The notes under the pieces: model-generated
What the model saw: only the letters and a program-made list of their open reading frames with translations
Told to the model about the DNA's origin: nothing
Database searches by the model: none
Made by a program: the position numbers and the translations under genes
In this document: positions 1 to 11,531 of the stretch, piece after piece
Layout of the letters: each line of letters opens with the position of its first letter
Numbering within the stretch: the stretch's first letter is position 1
Assembly (NCBI GenBank): GCA_022497155.1
Contig: MU385772.1
Location: forward strand, 1 to 64,000
DNA from: Whalleya microplaca
Lineage: Eukaryota > Ascomycota > Sordariomycetes > Xylariales > Xylariaceae
Reading direction: 5' to 3'
Length of the DNA: 64,000 nucleotides

Positions 1-290
1 CCTTAGGGTAACAGGTCAGATAGCCACAGCTATCAGCAGCAGCAGCAGCAGCAGCAGGAGGTCAGGTGACAACAGGTCAGCTAGCCACAGCTAGCAGCAG
101 CAGCAGCAGCAGGCTTTCAACAGGTCAGATAGCCACAGCTATCAGCAGCAGCAGGTCAGGTCAGGTAACCTCCCTGTAAGCCTCCCTAGCAGGTGACAGC
201 AGGTCAGCAGGTCAGCTAGCCACAGCTATTAGCAGCAGCAGCAGCAGCAGCAGCTAACAGCCTCCCTTGCTGCTGAAGGTGACATTTAAG
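1..290. repeat. CAG-rich subterminal repeats, left arm
   Basis: Several runs of the trinucleotide cag (for example about 36-55, 92-110 and 230-252) alternate with the short palindromic unit agccacagctat and with caggtcag units. The same organisation appears in reverse complement at about 2825-3132, with more interruptions there (tgctgctgctactgctgctaatag). This could be a transposase-binding subterminal array; no function can be read from the sequence. Confidence 0.8.
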
Positions 291-1124
291 TAATGTAGTA
301 TATCAAGGTGTATAAAAAGGTGTCATCCGATATTGTCGTCCATACAAATTGTATACGTATCAATAGCTGGCTACATCTAGCCACATATTAAGCATAATTA
401 GCTTGTTACCGTTACCCATATAAAATAGACAGGTTTATATATAAAAATATACGGTCTGGTATTTCTGGTATTATTGCGCTTTATGTTCCTAGTATATAAA
501 AAGAAAATTTATAAATCGTAAGTAATAAATAACGTAAATATAATATAAATAAAAGCAGCTAGCTAGCTATTAATTAAGTATATAATTTGGTTCGATTTAT
601 ATAAAAAATAAGTAGCTATCGGACGAAATAAAATATTCGCGTATAAAAGTAAATCTAACAATAGATATACTTTAAATAGCTATTACTAATAAATTTTATG
701 CTTCCGTAACGTATAATATAAAAGACTGTTTTTACTCGATTAATTAAAAGGCAAAGAAATCGAGGCTTATCCGGGGGAGCTAAATATATTAGGACAAGGT
801 GTTAAGGTAAAGCGAAAGTGAAATATATCAAGTTAAAAATGAGTATATATAGTTATTAAAGCTATTTATATATAATTATTTAGTAATTTAATAATATTTA
901 TTATAAAAAAGTAAAAGAGATATAAGGGAAAAGGTTAGCTAAATATAGGTATATAATCCACTGTAAATTGCCTTATAGAGTGCCTTATAAATACCCTGTA
1001 AAATGCCTTATAACGTGGCTTTAGGGGGCTTTTAGTGGCTCCTAAACTGCTATTAATACCCGTAATCCCCTTGCCCCATTACAATATATAACTTATTAAA
1101 TTATATATTTAATTAAATAATTTA

Positions 1125-1710
1125 AGTGTTAAATGTAGCGCTTATATTATAAGCCTTATTAACTTATAAGCCTTATTAAAAAGGTATTAAGGAAAAACTT
1201 TCGGTCTTTCTTTACCCTTTGTTTATATAAAAAAGGCTTCGCCCCCTTTATATATAAAGGGGTTAAAAATTAATGCACTTATATTTATACCTTATAAGTT
1301 AATATATTACCCGTGCTTAATTACTATTATTTTTTATATTAAGTAATTAAATAAAAAGGTTTTTTAAATTAAAGTTATTATATAGTTAATTAATCAACTT
1401 TTTAGTTTTTACCTTATAATTTTTAATAATATACACTTATTATAATATGCGCCGTTTTTTTCCTTAAGCCGTTATATAAATAATTTAAGGAAATTTTTTT
1501 AAATTATAAAATAATAATAATTAAATAAAAATAATATATTAATTTATAAAATATAAATATAAATATATTAAAGTTTACCTTTCTTATATAAATAAAAGGT
1601 AAAAAAAACCCTTCGGTTTTTTTTAAATATTTTTTAATAAAGCTTATAATATAAGCCTTATGTTTAATAAGTAAAATATAAGGAATATTAAAAAACGCTA
1701 ACATTTTTAA
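1125..1710. repeat. Nested smaller inverted repeat in the loop
   Basis: About 110 bp at 1130-1240 pairs imperfectly, in inverted order, with about 1575-1705. The shared stretches include ataagccttattaa-like and gtttatataaaaaagg-like pieces. This looks like a second small inverted-repeat element or fold within the loop of the large one. It is purely AT-rich and non-coding, and the edges are approximate. Confidence 0.4.
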
Positions 1711-1732
1711 TATTATTAATTTTTATATCATT

Positions 1733-1975
1733 TGTGACGGCTTAAGGAAAAAAGTGGCGCGTGTTAAGTAATAAGTGTGTATTATTATAAAATAATAAAG
1801 TGAGGAGTAAAAGGTTAACTAATTACTATATAATAACCTAATTTAAAAAAACCTCCTTACCTGCTTATTTAATTTAACTAATTAAGCCTATAGTTTAATA
1901 AGTTACGTATAAAAGGCTTAGGGTATACTATAGTTATAAAGACTTTATAACACTTTATAAGCTTATGCCGTAACA
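1733..1975. mobile_element. Solo-LTR-like repeat (family X), copy 1
   Basis: The copy begins tgtgacggcttaag and ends cttatgccgtaaca, so it has TG...CA ends inside a short inverted repeat, as LTRs do. The same sequence occurs a second time, split by a Gypsy insertion, at 16687-16817 plus 24074-24188. This copy therefore serves as the empty-site reference for that insertion. No matching 5-bp target duplication is visible around it. Confidence 0.6.
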
Positions 1976-2824
1976 TTACCCCCTTAAATCCATTATATAT
2001 AATAGCTAATAACTGCTAGTTTATAACGCACCTAATATATTATAATGGGGCAAGGGATTACGGGTATTAATAGCAGCTTAAAAGCCACTAAAAGCCCTTT
2101 AAAGCCACGTTATAAAGCACTTTATAAGGTATTTACAGGGCACTCCATAGGGCAATTTATAGTGGATTATATACCTGTATTTAGCTGACCTTTTCCCTCA
2201 CATTTACCTCACCAGATAGTCAGATAGACATATATAGCTCTGGCAGCTATTATATACACTCATTTTTAACTTGATATCTCACTTTCGATTTACCCCGACA
2301 CTTTATCTTAAGACATTTAGCTTACCTCCGGACAAGCCTTAACTTTTTTGCCTTTTAATTAATCGAGTAAAATAGTCCTTTTTATATTACACGTTACGGA
2401 GGTATAAAATTCACTAGCAATAGCCATTTGAAATATATATTATTAAACTTACTTTCGTATATGCGACTATTTTATTTCGTCCGATAGCCACCTGTTTTTT
2501 ATATAAATTAAACCAAGTTATATATTAAATCGATAGCTAGCTACTTTTATTTATATATTATATTTATGTTATTTATTACTTACGATTTACAAATTTTCTT
2601 TTTATATATTAAAAACATAAAGCGTAATAATACCAGAAATATTAAACCGTATATTTTTATATATAAACTTATTTATTTTTATATAGGTAATAATAACAAG
2701 CTAATTATGCTTAATATATAGTTAAATATAGCCAGCTATTAACATATATATAATTTATATAAACGACAATATCGGATAACACCTTTTTACACACCTTAAT
2801 ATACCTTATTACTTAAATGCCACC

Positions 2825-3132
2825 TTTAGTAGCAAGGGAGGCTTTTAGCAGCAAGGGAGGCTATTAGCTGCTGCTGCTGCTACTGCTGCTAATAGCTGTG
2901 GCTAGCTAACCTGCTGTTAGCTGTTAACCTATTATTACTTGCTATCACCTGCTGTCAGCTGCTAGGGAGGCTTACAGGGAGGTTATTTGACCTGACTTGC
3001 TACTGCTGCTACTAATAGCTATGGCTATTTAACCTATTAAAAGCCGTGGCTAGCTATGGCTAGCTGACTTGTTATCACTTGACCTCCTGCTGCTGCTAAT
3101 AGCTGTGGCTATTTAACCTGTTACCCTAAGGT
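2825..3132. repeat. CTG-rich subterminal repeats, right arm
   Basis: Inverted counterpart of 1-290. It is more degraded: many CAG/CTG units read TAG/CTA here, which is the change RIP would make at CpA. Confidence 0.75.
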
Positions 3133-3220
3133 CCCTGGGGTGAAAAAAATTTTTTTTTTTTTTTTCAGATCTGAAGGTCAGGCATTCAAGTGTAAGGCGT
3201 GTTTTCTTTTTTTTTTTTCA

Positions 3221-3255
3221 GATTTTTTAGCTGCGTGAACGCTAGCTAAAAAATC
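3221..3255. repeat. Perfect 12-bp hairpin
   Basis: gattttttagct (3221-3232) and its reverse complement (3244-3255) are separated by an 11-base loop, just right of the large inverted-repeat element and after two T-runs ending in cag. It may mark the end of another element. Confidence 0.6.
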
Positions 3256-3261
3256 AGGGAG

Positions 3262-3540
3262 GGATGTAATAAAGCAAGGGATTACGGGTATTAATAACAG
3301 CTTAAAAGCCACTAAAAGCCCCCTAAAGCCACGTTATAAAGCACTTTATAAGGTATTTATAAAGCACTTCACAAGGCAATTTACAGTGGATTATATACCT
3401 ATATTTAGCTAACCTTTTCCCTCACATTTACCTCACTAAATAGTTAGACAGATATATATAGCTCTAGCAGCTATTATATACACTTATTTTTAACTTAATA
3501 TCTTACTTTCGATTTACCTCGACACCTTATCCTAAGATAA
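3262..3540. repeat. Extra copy of an arm segment
   Basis: This stretch repeats, in direct orientation, the right-arm segment at about 2040-2330: gcaagggattacgggtatta, then the tataaagcactttataagg block, then the gatttacc..gacacctta block. It shows that the arm belongs to a multi-copy repeat family and is not unique to the element at 1-3132. Confidence 0.7.
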
Positions 3541-4998
3541 TATATAAGGATTAACCTAATTACTACTGCCTTAAAAAAGTGATTTTTTGTTTTTAATTAC
3601 CCTTATATCCCGATTTATATAAATTATATAAAACTTAATATTAGTATTAAATAAACTTGTTAAAATTTTAAAAATCGAGTCTTTTATAAAATTTAGTTAA
3701 TTTATTATATTCCTTTATAACTACTTAATATCGACCATTATAATGAACTATTAAATCAGTTATTATATAATAATTATTATAACTTATTTACCCCCTTAAA
3801 TCTTTACCTTTTATTATAAGCCTTAAAATATTATATAATATCGGAACTGATATAATCTTATAATATTTTATATAATAGCTATATAATAGCAGGTGTTAAG
3901 CTGTAACAAAAATATCAAACACGCTAGAAATATTAAAAATCGAGAATTGGATTAAAAATATTAAAAATTACTAAAAAAATATCCCAATATATTAAATTTT
4001 ATTAAAAGGTATACTAAATTAACAATCGATCGGATATTAAATAAAAATAATAAATAACGTTATTACTGGACTAATATTCGTAATTATTAATTAATAAAGC
4101 TGTAAAATTCCTTTTATAATATTAGATATTAAAAAAGGTTATCGGATTAAGCTATAAAAGCTTAATAGTAATCGGTCGATATTTTAAATACGTAATTTTA
4201 AAGCTACTAACGAAAGTTAAGGTATAAAATATATATAATTTATAAGAAAATCTAACAAATTATATATAAGCCGGATAAATTATTACAAATATTTAAATAT
4301 TAAATAATAAATATCTGCTTGTTTCAGAAAGTAACTAATTTAAACGTTTTTAAAATAAAACTTATATATAAATAGTAAGAGATTATTATTACGTAAAAAT
4401 AGCTGTCGGTTTTATATAAAGTTTTAGCGGTAAAAAAAAAAGGGAAACGGCTTTAATATTAAATATTAGTAGTAACTTTATATAAAGTTTACTATTAATT
4501 AATTAAATTTAACTAAAAAAATTACGCCGTTACGACTAATTGCTAAAATTAATATATTTAAAATAAAGGAAAAATAACTCGCCGTAACTAATCACTAAAA
4601 TCGAGCTAAAAAAATAGCTAAAAATAGCGGGTAAAAAAAATCGGATCCGCTATACCTAAATATAATTTCGGACTAAAGAAAGTATTTAAAAAATAACATC
4701 GGTAAAGATAATAGATATAATTTAGCGCTAAATAATTAAATATTATTATACGTATTTAATATAATAAGGTTTAATAAAATATAAATAGCGGGTGACTAAT
4801 TAATTACGCCGGAATTTTTTAGCATAAAACTTTTTAATAAACTATATGTTTTTTAAAACTAAACTATTAATACATATAATACGTTCGGACGAAATATTAA
4901 TAAAAAAAATACCGATAAGCAACTGATTAATTATATCGGCGTAAAAGGTATAATAAATAAATAATTAATTATATTATAAGTTATTAGTAATAAGTAAT
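3541..4998. other. AT-rich, no gene recognised
   Basis: RIP-type DNA with dense stops in all frames. I recognise no transposon domain and see no other structure beyond short AT repeats. Confidence 0.6.
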
Positions 4999-5416
4999 TA
5001 ATATAAGGCCCCGGAGGGGCTTTCCGAATTAGCTTAAATTAAATAAAATAAAATAATAAATAAAAAAAATAAAAAATCTTAAGTATTTAAGATTATAGCT
5101 GTGACGGCGTGGCTAGGGTGGCTTGTGTTATGGCTTATACACGCGGTACGTATTATTAAGGTTGCTGTGGGACGAAAGGCCCGTGCACCTTAGGCGGGAT
5201 ACCCTAGTTATTTTTACCTATAGCTAGTGGAAGAAAATCCCTTCCTTTCTTTCCTCACCTTTAATATTTTTCATAGATAATTAAGTAATAAGCAGCCTTG
5301 CCTTTTTTATTCCTTTTAGGCCGTAATAATAGCTCCGTTATAACTTAAATGCTAAATCTTTATCTATTTTATAATATTTACTACTACTTTATAATAACCT
5401 TTTTTAAATAATAACA
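4999..5416 (+). repeat. Left LTR of Gypsy 1, split by a solo LTR
   Basis: Matches 16127-16306 over both halves: 4999-5099 and 5329-5416. The interruption is the solo LTR at 5100-5328 plus one copy of its 5-bp target duplication. Confidence 0.75.
5100..5328. mobile_element. Solo LTR with target duplication atagc
   Basis: 229 bp beginning tgtgacggcgtgg and ending ggccgtaata (TG...TA, the last base pair probably a RIP change of CA). It is flanked by atagc at 5095-5099 and 5329-5333. Comparison with the uninterrupted right LTR of Gypsy 1 (around 16220) confirms a clean insertion. Its GC content is visibly higher than that of the surroundings. A remote resemblance (cgtggc...acggtacgta) occurs at 55944-55978. 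Confidence 0.85.
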
Positions 5417-8300
5417 CTTACTTTGTTTTATTATAGTCACTAAATTTAATTTACGGATTTTTTAAAGCTTTTATTAGCTTATCGAGGCCGATTTATAGCT
5501 TTAATTATTACGCCGTAAAAATCGATCCCTGTTTTTTATTCTTAATAATACTTAATTATTACCGATATAATACTAAAAAGCTTTAATCCGTTTCATTATT
5601 ACTTTTAGCTGTTTTTCGTTCCCGATAATAAACTAATTAAATATTATTTTTATTCCCGGTATAATAAGTAGTATAACGGAGTTATTACGACATTTTAAAT
5701 TTTATTAATACTTTTATGTTTATTATCCCTAATAACGCTAATCGAATATTATTTTTATTCCCGATACGGTAAGTTAATGCGATTTAAAAAGGCTAATTAT
5801 TAACGTTCCTATTATAGTACGTTAATAAAAGGTTAATTTTATTTTTCTTTAAGCAAAACAAGTTACCTTTTCGAATTATTAGATTACTAGCGAACGTTTT
5901 TAACGTAAACTTCCCTTTTAGCCAAATCTGTCTTACTTTTTATCCCTAATAGCAGGCCGATATTATAGTTATTTAATAATTTAAATTTTTTTCGCTTTAC
6001 TTAAACTAATACGTATATTTATATATGCCTTAAAGCTTTAATAACCTGATTAATTATTATTACTTATCTTTTATTTTAAGTTTGCTTTTTTTACAATATA
6101 CTGCCCCGTTTTTTTCCCGCTTTAATATATTATTAAATTATAAATATAAAATATATCTAGTAAAAAAGCCTATTACTTTTTTTACCGCTTTTATATAACG
6201 CGAAAAAGAAATTCCTTTTATATAGAAAATTTAATTTTTTTTACCCTATATATATATTTATATTAAATATAATTATATTAATATAAAATTTTTTATATTA
6301 TTCCGAATAATTAATAACTTTATTTTATTATTTCCATTATCGCTTTATTTGTTTTTTTTATATTAGGTACTTTATCTCGAGTTATATTTTCGAGCCGGCA
6401 GTTTTATACACATTATGTACTTTATTTAACCTTTCCCTCACCTTTTTTTGTTCCGGTATTATTATATCAGGCGTACCCGGTAGCTTTTTTAAAAATAAGC
6501 CTTTTATACCCGAAATAAAGCAGGTAAGTTTATTTTAGTATTTAAGGTTATGTAATAAAAATAAAGGGCTAACGTAATCCGCGTAATTATTACAAAATTC
6601 CGAATATAATAAAAAACCTAACACTCGCTTTAAAACTATTAATATTATTAATACGGAAAAGTTACGGAAGGTACGTACCAGGTGCACAGACCACCTGTTG
6701 CTACGTACTCCCGTATGTTAATCGGTAACGGCAGAATGGTCACCGCCCGGCGGGGCACCCGGCTTAAGTTTTTTAAGCAATTCCCATAGTTTAAAATAGC
6801 TTTTCTCCCCATCTATTTATAAATATACAATTGGTACTTAAACTAAAGCCCTGCCTCTAGCTATAATAGTTTATACGTGAGTGAAAATCTTAAACGCCGC
6901 TTATATAAAGCCTTCGGTTTTTAGTTATATATAAATAATATAATCTTTTATTTCTCGATTATACGACTTATTTTTATTTAATTTAAATTATTATAAAACG
7001 CCGTTTGCGGGCGCGTAAAGCAACTAAAGCTATAGTAATTAAGCCGAGTCTTATATTATAAATGCCAGGCTTTAAAGTTTTAAAAAGTTAAAGTATTTTA
7101 TAAACAATAAATTATCGATATAATACTTAAACGCGTATATAAATCGGCTAAAGTAATTAATTAAAAATGTAAATAAATTTCTCGCAACCATAAATAAAAA
7201 TACGTATAATATAAAAGTCGTTTTTAAAAATGTACGTAATATTATAACGGAAAACTTTAAGTATATATTTCGCTTTTTGCCTTAAACTTCCCTTTAGGAA
7301 CTAATGCGGCAAAAGGCTTTATATATATTTTCTAATTAAAACTAGCTTCCGCCGCTAGTAACCGGGGCTAAAACGTCTATTATTAACGTACGACATTTTT
7401 TATAACCTGCCGTAGCTTTAGTTTAATAATTTTTAAAAGTTCCGCCTAATATAAGCCTTAATTCGAACTTATAGCCTTTATTATAATAGTTCGGTATTTA
7501 ATTATTAGCTCGCCCGGGAGTAATATAATAGTAATTTATTAATAACTTATTTATATAATAATATAATTAGCTAGGGCGTTAGTTTCCGATAAAACTATAT
7601 AATTTTTTTTTAAATAACGGGATAATTTTAAACTTCCCGCCTAAAAATAGTAACGGCCGGGAAGATACCTTTTATATAGTTAATACGGCAGGTAGTTCCG
7701 GTTAAATTAGTAAGCTAAAGTGTAAAAGAATCGGTATATTTAACCCCGACTATTATAATAAATATAACTTTAAAATAATTACTAGCGGGAGCTTTTTAAT
7801 TTTTATAAATATATATTACTTTATTAAATATATTTACTCGTTTATTAAAAATTAGAAAATTCGATAAAATAACGCGGCCCAAATTCTCTCGATATTTAAA
7901 ACCCTATTAAAAAGTTAGGCTATTATATAGTAAAACGTTAAAATATTAACGGAAAAACGTACTAATATATAAATTTATAACTTAATAAACATTTTTAACT
8001 AATTAATAATATATTTTATTATATAATTAACGTAAGTTATTACCGATTTTATTAAAACTAAAATAAAGTTAAAGTATATAATAAGTAATAAAATAATATT
8101 TAATTAATATATTTAAAAAAAGTTATAATATATACGAGCTATAATTTTTTTTAAATGAATATAACTTTAACTGGCACGAAATAATAATTTAGGTTTAAAT
8201 AAATATAAATCTTAAAGTTAAAAAGTACTTTCGGGTATTATAAATTTATAAAACAATTAAATAATATATAATATATATTATAAAAATAAAGCTAATTTTA
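5417..8300. other. Presumed 5-prime part of Gypsy 1, unreadable
   Basis: AT-rich with dense stops. A roughly 100-bp motif (atattatttttattcccg) recurs at about 5643 and 5745. A GC-richer island at about 6660-6770 may be a small separate insertion. No gag domain could be recognised with confidence. Confidence 0.4.
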
Positions 8301-10439
8301 TTTATAGCTATAAATAAAAAATATTTTAAAATTATTATTAAGTAACGAATATTATATATTAACTAATATTCCGAAAAAGATTTGCGGTTAATTAAAGACG
8401 ATAAAAATATAAAACGTTCCGGTAAATCCCGTAATAAGTTCCGCTATTATAATAAATCTTACGACTGTAAAAGCTATTATAAAAATTATAAAAAGTATAT
8501 AAATTACTCGGATTATAAATTAAATCGTAAAGGTAAAAATAAATAAAAGCGCGATCGCGACTTTTATAAGCGAAATAAAAAAAGTTGTATAATAAAAATA
8601 AAGTTAATTATATAAGTAATAAAAGTAATTCCGATTTATCGGATTTCTTTTTATTAAATAATACGAATTTTATAAGTAATTTATCCGAAAAAACTAATTT
8701 GGATTTTTTAAATATTAAAACGGACGATAGATTTATAGTTTTCGATATAATAATATAATGTAATTATTATTTCCGAAGATTTGACTCGAGTAATTAATAA
8801 AAGAAATATATAAAATATTATATAATTTATTTTAATAAAACGTTATAAATATTTTTATTTAAACCGATAAGTAATCATATATATCGCAATTATTATATAA
8901 TATTTTTTTCGTAATTTTTTTAATACTTTCGTTTATATAAATACGCTTTAAATTATTATAATAAGCTTAAATTAATAAACTATATTTATATAAATATAAA
9001 GAATAACTTACGTAAAAAAAAGCTAATAAAAATTAAGTCTGCTTTATTTCGCGAAAAAGCCGGTAAAATAATACATTCGCAATATTTTTACTTAAAAATT
9101 AATATTTACGCTATTCCGGATTCCCCTAATATAAATATATATAAAGATTTTAATATAAGTCGTACCTTAATTACCCGATCGCTTTTAAACATTTTTAAAC
9201 ATATTATAAAAAAACGCAAAAAAAAAGTCGGGAAAAAAGATTTAAATAAAGCATTAAGTAATATTTATATTTTATATACCTAAATATAAATTTAATAATA
9301 ATTATATTTTTATAAAATTCCAAAAGTTAAAATAGGTTTTAAAAAATAATATTAAGCTTAAGCTATTATTAAAAAATAATTTCTTTTATTTATACGGTAT
9401 AATTATAAATTATAATTTAGATATAATTATTTTTTTAAATATAAATTTCCAAGTATTATTTACGGTATTTTATAATATTAAGTCTTACGTATAAAAAATC
9501 TTATTTCGACGTAATTTTTTCTTAGCGCTAAGCTAAATAATAAAAGTTCCGGTAAAATAAAAAGCCTTATCTAATAATCGTAATTTTAGTTTTATATTAA
9601 GCTATTAAGCGGTAATTAATTTAATGCTACAAACTAAAACGCTATAAATTATAATTATAAAAAATATATCCGATAAACCCTTAAAATTAGGCAAAAATAC
9701 GCGATTAAACTTTATTAGCAAATATATAAATAATAAGTCTTTTTAAACTATATAAAAAAAGTGCCTAAAGCTTTTACTTATCGCCACCACTTTTAGAGCG
9801 GTTGCTAAAATAGGAATATTAGCTAGTAAAACCGGACTAACTATACTAAATAACTTTAGCTTTCCAAACGTTTTAGCTATAGCTACGGAATTTAATATCG
9901 ACACCTTCGGTACCGCTATTATTACTAATATAATGCCGCATAATCTAATTTAATTACTTTTTACGGAAATAATATAAAGCCTAACTTTTAATAACTAAAC
10001 TATATCGGTTAGTAATACCTTTTTAACTAACGTAATTTTTAACATAATTAAAATAATAGGTAAATTATTTTAAGATATACTTAAATTAAAAATTCCCGAG
10101 CTATACTTAATTTTAAATATTTATAAGTTAATTAATTTACCGGAAATTAAAACGGATTTAAATTATTATATATATAATGCCAATAAATAAATAATTAAAA
10201 ACGTATTATAAATTATTAATAAGTTCCCGGAAATTTAAAAAAACTAAGGTATTATTAATATTCCGGAAAATAAACAAATAAAAATACCTTTAATAAAAAA
10301 ATAGTAAAACTATAAATTAAATAATTATTTTTACATTTTAAATAAAAAGTATATAAAACTTTTTAATAAAATATATAAAAAATTATATAACTAAAAATAT
10401 ATAAAATAAATAAATAAGTTTACGCTATTTATATATTTT

Positions 10440-11110
10440 ATTTTTATTATATAATATATTATAAAGGGTAAAAATAAAGGTAAGGTAGTTGCTAATTTTT
10501 GCCTATTAAATAAAACTATAATACCCGATAATTACCTCTTGCTATTATAAGCCGAAATTATTACTTTATTATAAAGGAAAGCTTAAGTTATAATAGTCGA
10601 TACTATTAGTTTTTTTATTAATTTGCTATTTATTATAAGTTTTAAGATAAATTTATAATTATTAGTTTATAAAGATTAAAAAAATCTACTGTAGCTATAA
10701 TAAGCTTTCGGAATTTCCCTGCTTATATTTAATAATTTATAAATAAGTTTTTATATAAATATCATTATTATATAAAAATATTTATTAACGATATTATTAT
10801 TCTTTTTAAATTTAAAAAAAAAATATTTAGCTTATTTAAAAACTATTTTCGGTTTATTTTAAAGGCGATATATTTTATTTTTTTAAAAAAGTTTTTTTAA
10901 GATATTCATTAATTAAGCTATTTGGTTTTTACGTAAACGCTTTAAGAATAGCCATAATTAACGAGCGTTTAGTAGCTATAAGCGATTAACAGTTCTTTAA
11001 AAACCTTAAGTTTTTAAAAAAGTATTTAAGCGTAACGGGATTTTTCCGACTTTTTATATTATATTATATGCAGCTTTTTAAGCCGCTATAAAAGCGTAAG
11101 ATAGCTTTAT
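10440..11110 (+). pseudogene. Gypsy 1 reverse transcriptase relic
   Basis: Translation in the + strand, reading through stops, follows the Ty3/Gypsy reverse transcriptase order: the VV.DFR.LNK..ipD.YPLP block (about 10465-10540), the VDA.sFF.Q block (about 10595-10650), the YKNSPAY-like block near 10700, and the AYVDDI position near 10790. After 10950 comes the post-RT piece with LKfLKkYLsvTGFFR and a PL..RK tail. Many codons carry TGG-to-TAG/TAA or CAG/CAA-to-TAG/TAA changes, the classic RIP outcome. It cannot encode a working enzyme. Confidence 0.75.
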
Positions 11111-11531
11111 TTGCGAAAAGTTAAAAGGACGGGAAGTTGCTTCCGAAAAATCCTAATTATTATTAAATATATATTAGATTTATATATTATAAGTTTACTA
11201 AAGCTAAAATAGCCTCGTTCGAAATAATATAATAAATAATCTGTAAATATATTATTTTATATTATTATAACCCGGGTAAGATTTTATATATATAAATAAA
11301 TGTATCGGTAAAACGAAATTTCGGTATTATATTTTTTTACGTTAAAAACGGCTATAAATAGGTTATAAAATAACCGATATTTAAATTGTAAATCGAACTA
11401 ATTATATTTTTAAACTGGAGCTTATTATAAGCGGAAATGCGGTATAGACTTTCCGAATTAAAGGTAGTTTATATTATATAAGCCGTAAGGCGCTTACGTA
11501 TAACGTTAAAAGTTTATAAGTATCTTATAGT

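Larger units (their letters stand above)
1..3132. mobile_element. Long-inverted-repeat (foldback-like) element, RIP-decayed
   Basis: The window opens with ccttagggtaacaggt, and the exact reverse complement ends at 3132. The two arms stay alignable inwards for about 1.1 kb (roughly 1-1090 against 2030-3132): the CAG-rich ends, the stretch with ttaagcataattagcttg, the block with tatcggacgaaataaaata, and the block with taatacccgtaatccc all recur in inverted order. The loop (about 1090-2030) holds other repeats. No reading frame survives. The left end coincides with base 1, so a target-site duplication cannot be checked. Arm differences are mostly C/T and G/A, as expected from RIP. It could be a foldback or MITE-like DNA transposon, or an inverted duplication of an unknown element. 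The inverted symmetry is seen directly; the class is not known. Confidence 0.75.

Noticed and set aside
1504..1704. 66-codon minus-strand frame in the AT-rich loop
   Set aside because: Composition is almost only Phe, Tyr, Ile and Lys, as random AT-rich DNA gives; it lies inside a repeat.
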